From: Micromonospora sp. MH99
GTDB lineage: Bacteria > Actinomycetota > Actinomycetes > Mycobacteriales > Micromonosporaceae
DNA length: 64,000 nucleotides
Direction: 5' to 3'
Assembly (NCBI RefSeq): GCF_021442385.1
Contig: NZ_MUZA01000002.1
Location: forward strand, 62,001 to 126,000
Part shown: piece after piece, positions 35,329 to 44,553 of the stretch
Layout of the letters: each line of letters begins with the position of its first letter
Numbering within the stretch: the first letter of the stretch is position 1
Notes under the pieces: model-generated
Told to the model about the DNA's origin: nothing
The model's input: the letters and a program-made list of their open reading frames with translations, nothing else
Databases searched by the model: none
Made by a program: the position numbers and the translations under genes

Positions 35329-35922
35329 CTACGGGAGCGGCACGTTCGGGAGCAGGTCGTCGTCGCGGCCGATCTGGGGCAGCCCGGCGGCGGTCGCGAT
35401 GGCCTCGACGGCCTCGTCCAGTCCGGTGGTCTCGGGCAGGACGAGTTCGTCGGGCCAGCCCAGGACGTCGCGGGCGACGTACCAGCCGCTCATCTGCTCG
35501 GCGGTGAACTCCGTGGCCTGCGGGCGGGTGAGGTGCCGGCGCAGGGTCTCGGCCAGGGACACGTCGAGGTAGCAGAACAGCGACCGCCCTCGGTGGCCGT
35601 CCCGCAGCGAAGTCAGCATGCTGCGATACCGGCTGCTGTGCATGATGCCCTCCACCACAACGTGATACCCGTGGTCGAGGGCGAACCGAACGGTCTGCCC
35701 GATCAACGCCGGTGCCGCACCGCCGGGCCGGTCCCGTTCGCGCAGGACGATACGGCGCAGGTAGTCCTGCTCGACCAGGGCGCAGCCCCGGCCGTGCCGG
35801 CGTCGTAGCTCGCGGGCGATGCTGCTCTTGCCCGAGCCGGAGTTTCCCCGAACGCAGACGAGGACCGTATCCGGGCTGCCCGTGAGTTCGGCGAGCATGA
35901 CGCTGGCCGACACCCGCCGCAC
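35329..35922 (-). CDS. P-loop nucleotide kinase-like protein
   Basis: 197 residues. The P-loop is VRGNSGSGKSSIARELRRRH near residue 24-42, followed by a likely Walker B at YHVVVEGIMHS and a lid segment with basic residues (ETLRRHLTRPQATEF). The layout matches small-molecule kinases of the AAA/zeta-toxin-like P-loop group. The substrate is unknown. The start could also be the ATG at 35898. Confidence 0.82.
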   Translation of the reverse strand: MRRVSASVMLAELTGSPDTVLVCVRGNSGSGKSSIARELRRRHGRGCALVEQDYLRRIVLRERDRPGGAAPALIGQTVRFALDHGYHVVVEGIMHSSRYRSMLTSLRDGHRGRSLFCYLDVSLAETLRRHLTRPQATEFTAEQMSGWYVARDVLGWPDELVLPETTGLDEAVEAIATAAGLPQIGRDDDLLPNVPLP

Positions 35923-35952
35923 CCGATCACGTTCGAGGTCGCCGGTGGACGC

Positions 35953-37608
35953 TCAGGGTCGGCGCTGCGGCAGGACGAGCAGCGTCACGGAGTTCGCCGG
36001 GTACGTCGCGCTGACGCCGCCCCGGGCCACCCGGAGATCCGCACCCCGGACGATCGAGGTGAGGTCGGCCGGGCTGTAGGTGAACCGCTGCGCCTTGTCG
36101 CCGCCGTGGAATCCGGCGAGCGCCAACCGTGAGGTCAGATCGCCGCCCGTCTTGTTGACCACCATCACGGTGAGCGCCTTGTCGGACGAGCGTTGCGCGG
36201 CGTAGACCGCGAGCTGCCCCTGATCGCCGCTGACCGCCGACACGCTCACGTCGCCGAACCTGCTCCCGGCTCCGTCGTAGTTCCGGTACATCCGGAACGC
36301 GTACGCGCCGGGGTCGGTCGGTTTGGGTTCGCCCCAGATGGTGGCCAGGTCCAGACCCTCGCGCCCGAAGATGCCGAGGACGTCGGCCTGTGCGAGGGCG
36401 CCGTTGATGTCGTCCAGCGCGCCCCAGTTGTATTCGGTGATGGCGACCTTGGTGCCGGGGTAGTACTGCGCGACCCATGCCTTCATCTGGCGGATGAACT
36501 GCAACGGCGGCGCGTTCACCCCGCCGGGGCCGATCCACGACTCGTCGACGTACGTCGGATCCCACAGGGACCGGGTGGACCGCAGCCGCAGCGCGTTGGA
36601 ATCCGGGTCCTTGCCGCCACTGATCTGCGGGTAGTAGTGCTGATCGAAGTAGTCGAGGAAGCGCTTGCCGCCGTGGGCGTCGCTGAAGTCCTTCATGTTC
36701 TTCAGGTACCACTGGGACAGGTTGAGCCCGCCGTGCGCGGCCGCGTCGGCCCCCGGCGTGCACCCGTCCACGCCGGACGCCACCCATTCGCAGTAGCCCC
36801 AGCCGGAGGGGCCGAGCACCGCGGCGCGCGGGTCGGCGGCCTTGATGGCCGCGGCGGTCGCCGTGCCCTTGCCGCCCAGCTCGTCGTAGCTCACCGGGTC
36901 GGGATGCACGTCGCGGTGGGTGGAGTTCCACAGCACCGGCTCGTTGTCGAGTTCGTAGATCGACACGCCGCCGCGTGACGCCGGACCGAACTGGGTCACC
37001 AGATGCGAGACCATCTCGCCGGCGAACGACGCGTCGGCCGGGATCGAGGTGTCCGTAGGGTCCGCCCCGGTCAGGTTCGCGTCGGCGTGCCGGCCGTTGC
37101 CGCAGTTGGGGTCCCACTGGTCGAACGAGTCCTGCTCGGGAAAGCGGGTGGCCGGGAAGCCGCAGGCGAACGGGTGCGACGAGGGCGAGTCCTTCGCCAC
37201 CCATCCGATCAACGGCACGGCGACCACCTGCTTGGTCCCGTGGTCCCGGTTTCGCTGGACGAACGCCTCGACCGTGTTGTCCGGCCCGGCCACGATGTTC
37301 TCGAAGTACCAGTCGCTGCCCGTGTTGTAGGTGTGGTTCTTGAAGTTGTAGCGGCTGGTCGCATTACCACCCCAGCGGGCCACCGGCGTGCCGAGTTCAG
37401 CGACGAGCGACGGGTCGCCGCCGTTCATGCCGTAGATGTCGGGGCTGATCTTGTGGCGGGCGGCGGCCACGTCCACGGCCAGGGTGAGGTCGGCGGCGGC
37501 CTCCGCCGGGCCGGCGACGGCCTGGGTGGTCAGCAGCCCCGCCACGAGAGATCCGGCCACACCGATCACCGTGGCCCGGCGCGGCTTGCGCCGTCGTTGC
37601 ACACCCAT
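35953..37608 (-). CDS. Secreted GH44 family glycoside hydrolase
   Basis: 551 residues with a signal peptide (about 1-38, ending AEAAA). The GH44 barrel shows ISPDIYGMNGGD, VARWGGNATSRYNFKNHTYN, the acid/base glutamate in YELDNEPVLWN and the nucleophile in VAITEYNWGALDD. GH44 enzymes cleave beta-1,4-glucans such as xyloglucan, carboxymethylcellulose and lichenan. No separate carbohydrate-binding module is present. It probably degrades plant cell-wall polymers with the other secreted enzymes here. Confidence 0.9.
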   Translation of the reverse strand: MGVQRRRKPRRATVIGVAGSLVAGLLTTQAVAGPAEAAADLTLAVDVAAARHKISPDIYGMNGGDPSLVAELGTPVARWGGNATSRYNFKNHTYNTGSDWYFENIVAGPDNTVEAFVQRNRDHGTKQVVAVPLIGWVAKDSPSSHPFACGFPATRFPEQDSFDQWDPNCGNGRHADANLTGADPTDTSIPADASFAGEMVSHLVTQFGPASRGGVSIYELDNEPVLWNSTHRDVHPDPVSYDELGGKGTATAAAIKAADPRAAVLGPSGWGYCEWVASGVDGCTPGADAAAHGGLNLSQWYLKNMKDFSDAHGGKRFLDYFDQHYYPQISGGKDPDSNALRLRSTRSLWDPTYVDESWIGPGGVNAPPLQFIRQMKAWVAQYYPGTKVAITEYNWGALDDINGALAQADVLGIFGREGLDLATIWGEPKPTDPGAYAFRMYRNYDGAGSRFGDVSVSAVSGDQGQLAVYAAQRSSDKALTVMVVNKTGGDLTSRLALAGFHGGDKAQRFTYSPADLTSIVRGADLRVARGGVSATYPANSVTLLVLPQRRP

Positions 37609-37656
37609 CAGAAACTCCTGCCGCCGATCAGCCCGGGACGGACCGAACCCACGAAC

Positions 37657-37684
37657 ACATTACTTGTTGTCTATCTCAAGTCAA
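37657..37684 (-). promoter_or_regulatory. Probable promoter of the GH44 gene
   Basis: On the minus strand TTGACT (37679-37684) and TAATGT (37657-37662) are 16 bases apart in an unusually A/T-rich spot, about 50 bases before the GH44 start codon. Confidence 0.5.
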
Positions 37685-37792
37685 TCGATTCGCGTCTATT
37701 GGTTTAGCGATGATCGTCGTGGGTGAGCAGCAGGAACGTCGCAAGGGCGGGATCGCGGACCCTGACCCGGACCTTTGCCACCGACGTACGCG

Positions 37793-37834
37793 AAAAAGGC
37801 CCCGACCCGGTGGGAACCACCAGATCGGGGCCTT
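37793..37834 (-). terminator. Terminator of tRNA-Lys copy 1
   Basis: GGCCCCGA and TCGGGGCC form the stem, and on the minus strand the transcript ends in TTTTT. It begins just after the tRNA 3' end. Confidence 0.85.
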
Positions 37835-37840
37835 GATCGT

Positions 37841-37916
37841 TGGTGCGCCGCCAGGGACTCGAACCCCGAACCCGCGGATTAAGAGTCCGCTGCTCTGCCA
37901 GTTGAGCTAGCGGCGC
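37841..37916 (-). tRNA. tRNA-Lys(CTT), copy 1
   Basis: The minus strand folds as a standard 73-base tRNA with the 3' CCA encoded. The acceptor stem is GCGCCGC/GCGGCGC, the anticodon stem GCGGA/TCCGC, and the seven-base loop CTCTTAA gives anticodon CTT for AAG. The sequence is identical over 76 bases to the copy at 54357-54432. Confidence 0.95.
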
Positions 37917-37993
37917 CCGCTGACAACGACGAGCACGCTAACACGCCTTCGAACCGGCCCTGCGACCCGTCCCCGGGGCCGGACGCGGTGCGT

Positions 37994-38290
37994 TCAGTGC
38001 GCGGGGTTCGGCGTGTGCGGCAGTTTGCCGAGTTGGCGCCAGTTCGTCTCCGCGACGTCGACGCCGTAGTGCTTGGCGGCGGCGAGGATGTTCTGGAACG
38101 CCAGGTCGCGCTCCTTGTCGGTGACACCCTGCACCTGATCGAAGCGAGCGACGGCATTACGGACGTGACTCGCGTCGGTCATCGGTTCCTTGCGCTTGTC
38201 GGGGAACGCGAAAACGCTCTCCGGCAGCTCACGCTTGTCCTTCTCCGACAGGCCGCCGTGCTTCTCGTGCGGCTTCCAGGTTGTCTTCAT
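37994..38290 (-). CDS. DUF6582 family small protein
   Basis: 98 residues starting MKTTWKPHEKHGGLSEKDK (a GTG one codon upstream is also possible). The central part PESVFAFPDKRKEPMTDASH and VRNAVARFDQV marks the DUF6582 family, small proteins found on actinobacterial chromosomes and phages and without known function. It is basic and soluble. It lies between tRNA-Lys and the beta-helix protein gene. Confidence 0.8.
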   Translation of the reverse strand: MKTTWKPHEKHGGLSEKDKRELPESVFAFPDKRKEPMTDASHVRNAVARFDQVQGVTDKERDLAFQNILAAAKHYGVDVAETNWRQLGKLPHTPNPAH

Positions 38291-38362
38291 CACCCACCAT
38301 TACCCACTTGTTGTCCGGTAGCACATGCTGGCCGGACGAGGTGTGGGCGGTGATGCGGACAG

Positions 38363-38396
38363 CCCGGGGCCGGGCCGTCATCGGCCCGGCCCCGGG
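38363..38396 (-). terminator. GC-rich hairpin after the beta-helix gene
   Basis: CCCGGGGCCGGGCC pairs perfectly with GGCCCGGCCCCGGG across a six-base loop, 13 bases past the stop of the gene ending at 38410. There is no T-run. Confidence 0.7.
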
Positions 38397-38409
38397 TGCT
38401 GTCGGTCGG

Positions 38410-41103
38410 TCAGCTCCGCAGGCTCCACTGCTGGTTCGGGCCACCGTTGCACGACCAAAGGATGATCTTCGTGCCATTGGCGCTGGCGGCGCCGTTGGCA
38501 TCCAGGCAGAGCCCGGACTGGCCGTTCGTGATCGTGCCGTTGGCGTTGACGTTCCACTGCTGGTTGAGCCCGCCGTGGCAGTCCCAGATGATGACCTGGG
38601 TGCCGTTGGCCGTGCCGGCCCCGGAAGCGTCCAGGCACTTGTTGCCGTACACCATCAGCTGCTTGCTGGCGGTGGCGGTCCACCGCTGGTTCGCGCCCCC
38701 GCCGCAGTCCCACAGCTGCACCTGGGTGCCGTTGGTGGTGGACGAGTTGGGGACCTCGACGCAACGGCCGGACTGGCCGCCCACGAGCTGCCCGCCCTGC
38801 TGGCTGCCGCCGCCGCTCTGCTGCCGGACGATCGACGTCGATTCGGCCGACCGGTTGCCCTGTGCGTCGACGACGTAGAGCCGGTACTCGCCCTGACTCG
38901 TCGGCACGGCGATCGACGTGGCGGTGCCGGAAGCCCTGGTCATCGTCGGCCCGGCGGTGAAGGTGGTCGTGCCGTACGGAGCCAGCCAGACCGACTTGGT
39001 GGCATCGCCGGTGCTCCGGATCGGGATCGACGCCGTGGTGCTGGTGACGAACGTGCTGGCCGGCAGCACGTAGTTGGGTGCGGAGAAGTTGCTCGCCGGG
39101 ATGATGTCCCGGTAGGCGTCCTCCAGGCCGGAGTTGGCCGCGATGGTGTACGCCGCAGCCGGCCAGACGTAGTCGGAGGAGACGAGGATGTCGGCGACCG
39201 TGCTGTTCGGCAGGTTCTTGTTCGACACCTTGTTGATCGGACCGTAGATCTGCGTGATGCTCAGATCGTGCTTCCGACCGAAGTCGTCGGAATTGATCAT
39301 CCAGGTGACGTTCTTGTCGATGCTCAGGACGTTGTCCCGGAAGGTGATGTACGCCGACCCCTCGTCCGGGTGCAGTCCGTACTTGTGGCCCGAGGGCACG
39401 CCCTGGAGGTAGTTGTTGGTGATCGTGGTCCCGGGCTGGCTGCCCAGGGTGTAGATCGGCGCCGTGTCGCTGAGGCGCTGGACCGTGTCGATGATGTGGT
39501 TGTAGCTGATGGTGTTGTTGCGCGCCGTCGTGGTCGGCCGGTTGGGCACGATCGAGCCCGACGACCCGTCGAAGTTCCACCAGCCCCAGCCCATCGTGAT
39601 GCCCGACCAGGGGGCCTTCTCGATCCGGTTGCGCTGGATCGTGAGGGTGTCGACGAAGTACGCCGAGATGGGGCTGTGCCCGTTGAACAGGACGGCGCTG
39701 TCGTAGATGTAGTTGTTCTTGATCTCGATGTTCTTCGGCAGCCCCTCGACCTGCGGGAGGTACTTCTCCCGGTTGGTCGACGTGCCGTCTCCGATGTAGA
39801 CGTGCTGCGGATGGCCGACGTCGATGGCGGAGCCGGCGATGTCGTTCGTGTAGTTGCCGATCAACTGCGAGTTCTGCACGTCGTTGACCATGCTGATGCC
39901 GTCGGCGCCGGTGTGCTGGATCCGGTTGCGTTGCAGGAGGATCCCGTCGGCGTTCTGCACCTGGACGATGCCGGGGGTGACGTCCACGTTGCGGTAGTAG
40001 TAGACGTGGAAGTTGCCCTTGGCGTACACCTGGGCGCCGAGGTTGCCCTGCTGCGCCTGCTTGAAGGACGAGCCGGCGACGTTGAACAGGTTCCAGTCGG
40101 AGTGCTGCACGGTCAGGCCGGAGAACGTGATGTTGCGCGCGTGGCTGCTCGTCGAGGTGCCGGCGACCCGCAGCAGGGTGGTGACGTTGTTCGGCGCGTA
40201 GACCGCGGCGGTCGACATGTTGTCGGCGCTGGCCTTGTAGTAGTAGACCGTCTTCGTGCCCTTGTCGAAGTAGAACTCACCGGGGGCGTCGAGGAACTCG
40301 TACGCGTTCATGAGTTTGTGGCTGCCGCCGACCTGGGCGTTGCCGTTGAACGCGCCCTGCGCGATGGCCGCGCCCGGCTGCTGGAATAGGGCGACCCGGT
40401 TCGCGCCGTCGGTGGTCACCTGGCGGACCCCCACGATGGCGGTGGTCCAGGTCGTGCCCGTCTCGATCTCGATGTCGTCCTGGTTGCGGGGGATGGCGGG
40501 GAAGTCGCTCTGGCTGTACTTCGCGCCGTCGCACTGCGAGCCCGACTCCCACGCCCAGGACGCCTGACCGGCGGTGACGTTGTACGTCCCGTAGCACCCC
40601 GCCGAACTGACGGTCTTGGTCGCCATCTGCGCCCGCTTGTCGTTGACGTAGAGCGTGCGCAGCTTGGTGCTGCGATCCAGCGGCGCCTTCCAGATGTTGC
40701 CGCTGTGCTGGGTCCATCCGGTCACCTGGACGCCGCCGTCGAGGATGGGGGTCTCGCCGGGATAGGCGGCGTAGCTGATCCGGTACCCGTTGGTGCCGGA
40801 GTCGCTGGCGCCGAACTCGATGGTGCTGGTGACCGGGTATCTGCCGCCGCGCAGGTACACGTTGATGTCGCCGGTCATGTTCGCGTTCACACTGCGGACG
40901 GCGTCGCGTGCGCGTTGCACCGTCTTGAACGGCGACTGGAGGGTCCCCGCGTTGCTGTCGTTCCCGTCCGGGGCGACGTAGTAGGTCTCCTGAACGGCGG
41001 CCGCGGCCGGGCGCTGCTGTGACATCACGGCGGGCACCGTGGCGGCGATGAGCATCGCCGCCGCGATCAATGCCGTTCGGGTGGTGGATGCGGCTGTTCT
41101 CAC
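38410..41103 (-). CDS. Secreted right-handed beta-helix protein with ricin-type lectin domain (GH141-like)
   Basis: 897 residues from the GTG at 41103, which has GGAAGGA upstream; the frame further 5' is not used. After a signal peptide (about 1-35), YYVAPDGNDSNAGTLQSPF and INVYLRGGRYPVTSTIEFGA resemble the start of GH141-type enzymes (xylanase or fucosidase with a parallel beta-helix), and many NNTI or NNYL rungs follow (about 340-640). A fibronectin-like linker leads to a C-terminal ricin beta-trefoil with three QxW repeats. Likely cleaves or binds plant polysaccharides; the family call is tentative. Confidence 0.75.
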   Translation of the reverse strand: MRTAASTTRTALIAAAMLIAATVPAVMSQQRPAAAAVQETYYVAPDGNDSNAGTLQSPFKTVQRARDAVRSVNANMTGDINVYLRGGRYPVTSTIEFGASDSGTNGYRISYAAYPGETPILDGGVQVTGWTQHSGNIWKAPLDRSTKLRTLYVNDKRAQMATKTVSSAGCYGTYNVTAGQASWAWESGSQCDGAKYSQSDFPAIPRNQDDIEIETGTTWTTAIVGVRQVTTDGANRVALFQQPGAAIAQGAFNGNAQVGGSHKLMNAYEFLDAPGEFYFDKGTKTVYYYKASADNMSTAAVYAPNNVTTLLRVAGTSTSSHARNITFSGLTVQHSDWNLFNVAGSSFKQAQQGNLGAQVYAKGNFHVYYYRNVDVTPGIVQVQNADGILLQRNRIQHTGADGISMVNDVQNSQLIGNYTNDIAGSAIDVGHPQHVYIGDGTSTNREKYLPQVEGLPKNIEIKNNYIYDSAVLFNGHSPISAYFVDTLTIQRNRIEKAPWSGITMGWGWWNFDGSSGSIVPNRPTTTARNNTISYNHIIDTVQRLSDTAPIYTLGSQPGTTITNNYLQGVPSGHKYGLHPDEGSAYITFRDNVLSIDKNVTWMINSDDFGRKHDLSITQIYGPINKVSNKNLPNSTVADILVSSDYVWPAAAYTIAANSGLEDAYRDIIPASNFSAPNYVLPASTFVTSTTASIPIRSTGDATKSVWLAPYGTTTFTAGPTMTRASGTATSIAVPTSQGEYRLYVVDAQGNRSAESTSIVRQQSGGGSQQGGQLVGGQSGRCVEVPNSSTTNGTQVQLWDCGGGANQRWTATASKQLMVYGNKCLDASGAGTANGTQVIIWDCHGGLNQQWNVNANGTITNGQSGLCLDANGAASANGTKIILWSCNGGPNQQWSLRS

Positions 41104-41245
41104 GTGCTGTCCTTCCTGGTCGTCGACGTGGTGCCTGAGGCGTGTATCGAGCGACGAGCAGGGAACAGCGACGCCACTTAGGACCGGCGGGGGCACCTGC
41201 CGCCCGGCCGCACTCTTTTGCCAATCGCTACGAACTCTCTCCGGG

Positions 41246-41274
41246 AGCGTAAGTCACACGTGTGACGACTGCAA
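41246..41274 (-). promoter_or_regulatory. Putative promoter with palindrome in its spacer
   Basis: On the minus strand TTGCAG (41269-41274) and TACGCT (41246-41251) are 17 bases apart, and the spacer contains GTCACACGTGTGAC (41253-41266), a perfect 14-base palindrome. A repressor bound there would block the promoter of the beta-helix gene, whose start is 142 bases downstream. Part of a 349-base gene-free stretch (41104-41452) that otherwise shows only the terminator at 41409. Confidence 0.45.
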
Positions 41275-41408
41275 TACGGGATTGTAACCCGTCTATGCGT
41301 AAATGCCTTCTAAATAGGTCAAAGGGGCCGGCTGACCCCCATCGCCATGGCGGATCATCCGATGAATTCGCGGGCCTGGCGCTTCCACCGAGGAAGCACG
41401 GTCCGGGA

Positions 41409-41447
41409 CGGCTCGGGCCGGGGCGAACGGCACCCCGGCCCGAGCCG
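41409..41447 (-). terminator. Terminator of the GH3 gene
   Basis: CGGCTCGGGCCGGGG pairs perfectly with CCCCGGCCCGAGCCG across a nine-base loop, starting six bases after the stop of the GH3 gene. The stem has 15 base pairs and no T-run. Confidence 0.75.
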
Positions 41448-41452
41448 ACGCG

Positions 41453-44437
41453 TCATCTGAGGGAGAAGTCCGCCAGCCGCAGCGCGGAGTCGAACACCAG
41501 GTACACGTCGTGAGTGCCGGCGGTCCGGGCCACCTCGGCGCTGACGCTCACGTACCGGTAGTCGTCGCCGGTGCTGGGCACGGTGGCCGTGCCGAGCAGC
41601 CGGCCGGTGGGCGAACCCAGCCGGACCTGAATCGTGCCGGCACCCACCGCCGCCCTGGCGACCCTCGCCGTGAAGGTGTGGGCGCCGGGGCGCAGCGCGG
41701 AACCGGCGAAGGCGATCCACTGACCGGCGGCGGTGGCGCCGACGGCCGTACCCCGCGCCTTCGTCTCGTCGACGAGCCGGACCCCCGCGTACCTGTCGAA
41801 GTTCTCGGCCCGAGTGGTCCGGGAGAGGTCCCGGGCCGGGATCGTCGCACCGCGCACCGCGACCGCCGTCCGTGCCCGGATGTCGTCCGCGTTCGTGCCG
41901 ACCAGCAGGTCGTACGTGGACGACTCGACCACCCACCGGCTGCGGGTGACGTCCCAGTTCGCCAGGTCGGCGACGGGCAGCCGGAGCGTCACGGCCCGGG
42001 TCTGCCCGGGTGCGAGCTGCACCCGCTGGAACGCCTTGAGCGCCCGGATCGGGGTCTTCACCCGGGAGGTGCGCTGGTGGGTGTAGAGCTGGACGACCTC
42101 GGACCCGGCTCGGCTGCCGGTGTTGGTCACGTCGACGCTTACCGAGATCGTGCCGTCGGCCGCGACCGAGCGGGCGTCGGTGCGGGGCTGGCCGTACCGG
42201 AAGCGGGTGTACGACAGCCCGTGGCCGAACGGATAGAGCGGCTTCGCGGTGCTGTAGAGGTAGGTCTGCCCGGACGAGATGATGTCGTACTCCAGCAGGT
42301 CCGGCGGTAGTTGCCGGTCCGAGCGGTACCAGGTCTGGGTGAGCTTGCCGGACGGGTTGCGGTCGCCGAACAGGACGTCGGCGACGGCGTGCCCGGTCTC
42401 GGCGCCCGCGTGGGTGGTCCAGACGATCGCCGGAACGTGCTCCTGCTCCCAGCCGATGGTGACCGGGTAGCTGGTCTGGAGCACCAGCACGGTGTGCGGG
42501 TTGGCCTTGGTCACCGCCTTGACCAGCGCTTCCTGGCCGGCGCTCAACGCCGTCGAGGTGCGGTCGTGCGCCTCGCGTCCGTTGATGAACGGGTTACTGC
42601 CGACGACCAGGACGGCGGTGTCGGCCGCCTTGGCCGCCGCGACGGCGCGGTCGACTCCGCTGCTGATCACCTCGCGGGCGAAGTGGGTCGCGTCCGCCGC
42701 GGTGGACGCGCCGAGCGTGAGGGCGCCGCCGTCGCCGACCGTGACGTACGTGTTGGCGCCGAACCAGCTCTCGGTCGTCTCGTAGCCGGTGTAGCGCAGC
42801 GCGACGGTACCGTCGGCCTGCGGCTCCAGCATGAACTGCTGCTGGACGTACCAGCCGTTCGGCTGTTCGTCGCGGGTGATGAAGGGCCCCCAGTTGTAGC
42901 CGAGGTAGCGGCCGTTGGCAGCGTTGCGCAGCGTCACCACACCCTGGCCCCAGTCCACCGCGTCGAACTGGGCGGCGAGCGAGGCGGTGGCACCGGTCGC
43001 GGCGACCGGGTCGGCGTCGGTGGTGCCGGTGGCCGTGACGTACCGGCCGGTCGCCGGGTCCTTCAGGGCGATCCGGTCCGCGCCGTCGAGCCCGCTGACG
43101 CTGGCAGAGCCGCCCAGCCGCTCGCGGATGCCGTCCAGCGCGGTCACCTCGTACGGCAGGTCGGCGCCGTACCAGTCGGAGTAGAGGGTGTCGGCCAACG
43201 GGCCGAGCACGGCCACCTTGCGGGTCCGGGACGGGTTGAGCGGAAGGGCCTGTCGGGAGTTCTTCAGCAGCACCATCGCCGCACCGGCGGCCTGCCGCGC
43301 CAGCCGCTGGTGCTCGGGGCTGTTGATGACGTCCGGGGTGATGCCGCCGTAGCGGCCGCCTCCCGGGTCGAACTCACCGAGGCGGAACCGGACGTTCAGG
43401 GTCTCGGAGATCCGGGCGTCGATGTCCGCCTCGGTGAGCAGGCCGGAGGCGAGGGCCTGCTTGATGGCGGTGACCGTCGGCTGGGCGTTCGTGTCGTCGG
43501 TGATGAAGCTGTTGACGCCGGCCTTGATGATCGCGGCGTTCGCCTCAGGCTGGGTGGCGTAGTAGCCCTGCGAAGCGACCAGGTTGTTCGGCGCCCAGGC
43601 GTCGGTGACATTCATCAGCGGCTGGTCGGTCCAGCCGCGCACCACAGTCGCCAGGTCCGGGTCAACCGTGGCGGGACGACCGTTGACCAGGTTGTACGAG
43701 GCCATCACCCCGGTCGCCGCGTCGGCGGCGATGGCCGGCCGGAAGGCCGCGCGGTCGTACTCGTTGAGGACCCGTGGGGGCACGTTCGACGAGGTGACGT
43801 CGCGCCGGACCTCGTTGTTGTAGGCCAGGTAGTGCTTGAGGGTCGGTGCGCTCTTGAGGTGGTCCGGGTCCCCGCCGGTCATCCCCGAGCCGTACGCGGT
43901 GGAGATCTTCGCCGTGAGCAGCGGATCCTCGGAGTAGCCCTCCTCGTTCCGCCCCCACCGAGGGTCACGGAGCAGGTTGACCACCGGCGCCCAGAGGTTG
44001 AGGCCCCAGACCCGGGGGTTCTGCGCGTGGTAGCCGCGCGCCTCGTCGCCCACGGCCGAGCCGACCCGCTGGATCAGGTCGGTGTCCCAGGTGCTCGCCA
44101 TGCCCACCGGCTGCGGGAAGGACGTGCCGCGAGCCTTCACGACCGCGCCGTTGTTGTCGATGTCGGTGGACCAGGCGACCCCGTGCAGCGCCTCGGTGCC
44201 GGTCTTGAACAGGCCGATGCCCAGCCGGGGAACCGCCGGCTGGTACTGGTGCAGCCACGAGACCTTCTCGTCCAGGGTGAGCCGGCCGAGCAGGTCGTCG
44301 ACCCGGGCCTGCACGGGCAGGTGGGGATCTCGGAACGGGTAGGTGGGTTCGGCGTGCGCCGTGCCGGGAACGGCCGGTAGGACGAGCAGTGCGAGCGCGA
44401 GCGCGGTGATCCCGCGCCGAAGGCGCCTGTTCCGCAT
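41453..44437 (-). CDS. Secreted GH3 beta-glycosidase with C-terminal carbohydrate-binding module
   Basis: 994 residues from the ATG at 44437 (AGGAG eight bases upstream; an earlier ATG at 44452 lies on that ribosome site). Signal peptide about 1-31. The GH3 N-domain contains GTSFPQPVGMASTWD and the nucleophile region LMNVTDAWAPNNL. The C-domain is split by a beta-trefoil-like insert of about 130 residues (RYVTATGTTDADP to LTLGAS) where plant and fungal relatives carry PA14. A fibronectin-III and a CBM6-like domain end the protein. It probably cleaves beta-xylosides or beta-glucosides outside the cell. Confidence 0.88.
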   Translation of the reverse strand: MRNRRLRRGITALALALLVLPAVPGTAHAEPTYPFRDPHLPVQARVDDLLGRLTLDEKVSWLHQYQPAVPRLGIGLFKTGTEALHGVAWSTDIDNNGAVVKARGTSFPQPVGMASTWDTDLIQRVGSAVGDEARGYHAQNPRVWGLNLWAPVVNLLRDPRWGRNEEGYSEDPLLTAKISTAYGSGMTGGDPDHLKSAPTLKHYLAYNNEVRRDVTSSNVPPRVLNEYDRAAFRPAIAADAATGVMASYNLVNGRPATVDPDLATVVRGWTDQPLMNVTDAWAPNNLVASQGYYATQPEANAAIIKAGVNSFITDDTNAQPTVTAIKQALASGLLTEADIDARISETLNVRFRLGEFDPGGGRYGGITPDVINSPEHQRLARQAAGAAMVLLKNSRQALPLNPSRTRKVAVLGPLADTLYSDWYGADLPYEVTALDGIRERLGGSASVSGLDGADRIALKDPATGRYVTATGTTDADPVAATGATASLAAQFDAVDWGQGVVTLRNAANGRYLGYNWGPFITRDEQPNGWYVQQQFMLEPQADGTVALRYTGYETTESWFGANTYVTVGDGGALTLGASTAADATHFAREVISSGVDRAVAAAKAADTAVLVVGSNPFINGREAHDRTSTALSAGQEALVKAVTKANPHTVLVLQTSYPVTIGWEQEHVPAIVWTTHAGAETGHAVADVLFGDRNPSGKLTQTWYRSDRQLPPDLLEYDIISSGQTYLYSTAKPLYPFGHGLSYTRFRYGQPRTDARSVAADGTISVSVDVTNTGSRAGSEVVQLYTHQRTSRVKTPIRALKAFQRVQLAPGQTRAVTLRLPVADLANWDVTRSRWVVESSTYDLLVGTNADDIRARTAVAVRGATIPARDLSRTTRAENFDRYAGVRLVDETKARGTAVGATAAGQWIAFAGSALRPGAHTFTARVARAAVGAGTIQVRLGSPTGRLLGTATVPSTGDDYRYVSVSAEVARTAGTHDVYLVFDSALRLADFSLR

Positions 44438-44531
44438 GCGGTTTCTCCTCATGTCGTACGAGCGACGCCACGAAGGACGCCGAGACCGGCGTGGCCAGGC
44501 TCGACACCCGGTTGACGGGCCTGAACGACGA

Positions 44532-44553
44532 ATCGTCGAAGCGCTTCGACGAT
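44532..44553. promoter_or_regulatory. Perfect 22-base palindrome upstream of the GH3 gene
   Basis: The arms ATCGTCGAAGC and its complement meet without a spacer. The core TCGAAGCGCTTCGA is of the LacI-family operator type. It lies 94 bases upstream of the GH3 start and about 290 bases before the antiporter start. The rest of the 403-base gap 44438-44840 shows no gene. Confidence 0.65.

Noticed and set aside
38281..40389. Long open frame opposite the beta-helix/ricin gene
   Set aside because: A mirror frame of a gene with strong domains; no family motifs and no ribosome site.
42311..44380. Long open frame opposite the secreted GH3 gene (689 codons)
   Set aside because: Runs across the GH3 catalytic domain with abnormal valine and arginine composition; the GH3 gene explains the region.
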